DNA from: a virus
Virus record (IMG/VR): IMGVR_UViG_3300029908_000178
Coordinates: 1-20,739 of that record
Length of the DNA: 20,739 nt
Reading direction: 5' to 3' (one strand)
How positions within the stretch are numbered: position 1 is the first letter of the stretch; every line of letters starts with the position of its first letter. The notes beneath the pieces were generated by a model, which worked only from the letters and a program-made list of their open reading frames with translations, was not told the origin of the DNA and searched no databases. Both the position numbers and the translations under genes were made by a program. Shown here piece by piece: positions 19,452 through 20,739 of this stretch.

Positions 19452-19750
19452 CTATTTGCGTGTAGGAACGTAGGCAACATCATCGTCACCACCTTCCCAA
19501 ACAGCAACACCGTGACAACAAGTCTTCAGAAGGTATGAACCATCACGAAACATCATATAACCATAGACACCAGAACCTTCTTCGGCACCGATAGTTTAAC
19601 AGGTCTTTCCCATACAGTCACGCTTTGAATATCTTTCATTTTACACTTTTCCATCCTACGAACTTTTTTCCTTGCGTCATCTTTATCAACAGCAAAGACA
19701 ATGATCATATTGTCTGTGGTATTCACCTGAAACCACTCATGAAGTTTCAT
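19452..19750 (-). pseudogene. Small gene apparently split by a one-base frameshift (65-codon and 34-codon frames)
   Basis: The first frame (ATG 19750, AAGG upstream) gives 65 residues, MKLHEWFQVNTTDNMIIVFA, then KDDARKKVRRMEK, ending at TGA 19553-19555. In the -1 frame, codons for GAEEGSGVYGYMMFRDGSYL follow, then TCCHGVAVWEGGDDDVAYVP, to TAG 19452-19454. Restoring one base near 19590-19600 would give a single 99-residue protein, and the full span is one base short of a multiple of three. Alternatively, these are two coupled genes with the second starting at the ATG pair 19551-19556, overlapping the first stop. I lean towards a frameshift because the second frame reads as structured protein upstream of its ATG. 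Confidence 0.5.
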
Positions 19751-19752
19751 GA

Positions 19753-19953
19753 TTAAACCTTTCCAGTATGGCGAAGGTTAATAATAGCATTGCCAATATC
19801 ACAAATACTATTATTAACATTGCCGTCTTCAACCAGCATTTCAAGTGCCCAAGTAACTTCTTGGTAGGTTGTCTTTCTCTCTTTAAGAGTTGACAACGCC
19901 TCATTGATGAGCCTTATTTTCTTGTATAGTTTGAAGTCTACGAGGTCAGCCAT
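19753..19953 (-). CDS. Small helical protein, unknown function
   Basis: A 66-residue protein. I place the start at ATG 19953 (MADLVDFKLYKK) because GGAGG lies 6 bases upstream; a frame from 19983 would begin inside the previous gene. It is helical (KKIRLINEALSTLKERKTT, WALEMLVEDG, ICDIGNAIINLRHTGKV), and both ends are charged. It overlaps the previous gene by 8 bases. Confidence 0.7.
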   Translation of the reverse strand: MADLVDFKLYKKIRLINEALSTLKERKTTYQEVTWALEMLVEDGNVNNSICDIGNAIINLRHTGKV

Positions 19954-20116
19954 GATGACCTCCAAGAGAAAACAGTCTTTCATATGCTACTTGTGACACG
20001 ACTGCATATAGCTCCCATTTATCTTTGGCAGCATAAGCGCGCGTGATCTTGTTTTTGTCACGCAGCGTCACATACTGGTTGAACCAGTAGGCTTCAATAT
20101 GACCGAAGTGAAACAT
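19946..20116 (-). CDS. Small protein, unknown function
   Basis: A 56-residue protein, ATG 20116, with GAAAGGA 7 bases upstream; a GTG at 20131 in the same frame overlaps the previous gene and is less likely. Reads MFHFGHIEAYWFNQYVTLRD, then KITRAYAAKDKWELYAVVSQ. The AYAAKDKWELYAVV segment suggests a strand-helix-strand unit. The final Gly-Gly-His-His-Gly is encoded by the ribosome site of the next gene. Confidence 0.68.
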   Translation of the reverse strand: MFHFGHIEAYWFNQYVTLRDKNKITRAYAAKDKWELYAVVSQVAYERLFSLGGHHG

Positions 20117-20127
20117 TTTATTTCCTT

Positions 20128-20214
20128 TCACTTTCTTTTAGAGAAGATATTAGGTAGAGAAACAATAACACCTACAAGCAGTAGGAACACTAGAAACGCT
20201 TGAAGATCGCTCAT
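20128..20214 (-). CDS. Tiny single-pass membrane peptide
   Basis: A 28-residue peptide from ATG 20214 to TGA 20128-20130, with AAGGAG about 9 bases upstream. It reads MSDLQAFLVFLLLVGVIVSL then PNIFSKRK: a clear hydrophobic helix with a basic C-terminal anchor, so the C-terminus is likely cytoplasmic. It follows hairpin copy C. A strong ribosome site makes it more credible than a random short frame. Confidence 0.62.
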   Translation of the reverse strand: MSDLQAFLVFLLLVGVIVSLPNIFSKRK

Positions 20215-20242
20215 GAAATGTCTCCTTCATCGGTTATACTGA

Positions 20243-20264
20243 GTGGGCAGTATTTCATGCCCAC
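20243..20264 (-). other. Conserved-loop hairpin, copy C
   Basis: Arms GTGGGCA and TGCCCAC pair over 7 bp around the loop GTATTTCA (TGAAATAC in the transcript). Relative to copies A and B the A-T pair near the stem base is missing and the outer pair is changed on both sides. ATTATAT again lies on the 5' side. It lies 21 bases after the stop of the 75-residue gene. Confidence 0.88.
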
Positions 20265-20285
20265 CTATATAATCATGAATTAACG

Positions 20286-20513
20286 CTATATAATTGGAAG
20301 ATTGACGAACTCTTCCAATGAGATATTATCTTCACGTGCCTGTTGGAGATCATATCCAAGATCATTCACACCAAAAGGAATTCCTTTGGTTTCATAGTCG
20401 TCAATCAAGATACTGCACTCATTATATGTGCAGGTTCTTGAATTGTGTTCTACTAACCAATGATTCAACTCTCGTTGAATCCGAAGCTTTGCAATCTGAA
20501 CAACTGTACACAT
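20286..20513 (-). CDS. Small acidic protein, unknown function
   Basis: A 75-residue protein, ATG 20513, AAGGA 8 bases upstream. A basic first helix (VVQIAKLRIQRELNHWLVEH) precedes a loop with two cysteines, then an acidic half (ILIDDYETKGIPFG, QAREDNISLEEFVN). No family recognised. Confidence 0.67.
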   Translation of the reverse strand: MCTVVQIAKLRIQRELNHWLVEHNSRTCTYNECSILIDDYETKGIPFGVNDLGYDLQQAREDNISLEEFVNLPII

Positions 20514-20529
20514 GATATTATCCTTTCAT

Positions 20530-20739
20530 TTATGTCCAGTTCAACACAATCAAATTCGCCCAAGGTTGCGGAAACTTCTGTTCGAATCTCTTAAAACCCT
20601 TGGGTAATCCAGTGATTGCAATTGCACGGTTAAGTTCAGGACCATCAGCTTGTACGAATTTGATGTGATTGAATTCATATTGGCTCAAATCATTACCAAT
20701 ATGATATTCATAATCCTTTCCACTCTCCAAGACTACCCA
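20530..20739 (-). CDS. Unknown protein, partial (start beyond right edge)
   Basis: An open frame on the minus strand enters from the right edge and ends at 20530. A TTG at 20730 could be taken as a start, but the frame stays open to the last base and no ribosome site precedes it, so the N-terminus is probably missing. Visible residues include KDYEYHIGNDLSQYEFNHIK and PKGFKRFEQKFPQPWANLIV. A strand-rich domain ending in LNWT is likely. No family recognised. Confidence 0.6.
   Translation of the reverse strand, partial: WVVLESGKDYEYHIGNDLSQYEFNHIKFVQADGPELNRAIAITGLPKGFKRFEQKFPQPWANLIVLNWT

Noticed and set aside
19594-19600. GTTAAAC on the minus strand, a heptamer known as a viral -1 slippery site
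   Set aside because: In the frame of the gene it is read GTT AAA C, which is out of phase for tandem slippage; a lost base is a simpler explanation.

Overview
The window is a stretch of a T4-like myovirus genome (Caudoviricetes, contractile tail). The evidence is a block of recognisable T4-type virion genes: a gp5-type hub OB-fold, a gp27-type hub protein, a gp53 wedge protein, a gp48/gp54-type tube-baseplate junction protein, the gp4 head-completion nuclease and a probable gp2 DNA-end protector. Exact TATAAATA boxes, the T4 late-promoter signature, occur at divergent or head-start positions. Perfect TTGACA-type early promoters precede small genes. The DNA is AT-rich and densely coding, with many 28-130 residue genes overlapping by 1-14 bases. 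The host cannot be named from the sequence.

Layout. (1) 1-5799, minus strand: late baseplate operon, interrupted by one plus-strand small gene with its own sigma70-type promoter (2330-2593). (2) 5800-5853: divergent late promoters. (3) 5854-7719: head genes gp4 and probable gp2 on the plus strand, with a minus-strand GIY-YIG homing endonuclease lodged between them. (4) 7720-12537, plus strand: early-type small genes behind two near-perfect promoters, including Zn-binding mini-proteins, a beta-class DNA methyltransferase, a DUF7768-like protein and a frameshifted nucleotidyltransferase. (5) 12557-12591: a bidirectional terminator where the two strands converge. (6) 12593-20739, minus strand: a long early-type region.

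Region 6 holds the most unusual material. Seven small paralogues with an SH3/KOW-like pattern (six in tandem, one 4 kb away) all carry the tail [K]LQMxF[D/E]F, which resembles the C-terminal sliding-clamp-binding peptide of RB69 DNA polymerase. A pentapeptide-repeat/amidoligase fusion shares a cluster with a gamma-glutamyl-cyclotransferase-like enzyme and a 76-residue protein, suggesting an attach/remove gamma-glutamyl chemistry. Four intercistronic hairpins share an identical 8-nt loop (UGAAAUAC in the transcript) on changed but still complementary stems. Several tiny membrane peptides sit beside those hairpins.

Three small genes are each interrupted by one apparent missing base (8001-8200, 11945-12537, 19452-19750). 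These may be real decay, sequencing or assembly indels, or, for the first, frameshifting at an A-run. No tRNA, CRISPR array, insertion sequence or attachment site was seen, and no gene-free stretch exceeds about 150 bases.
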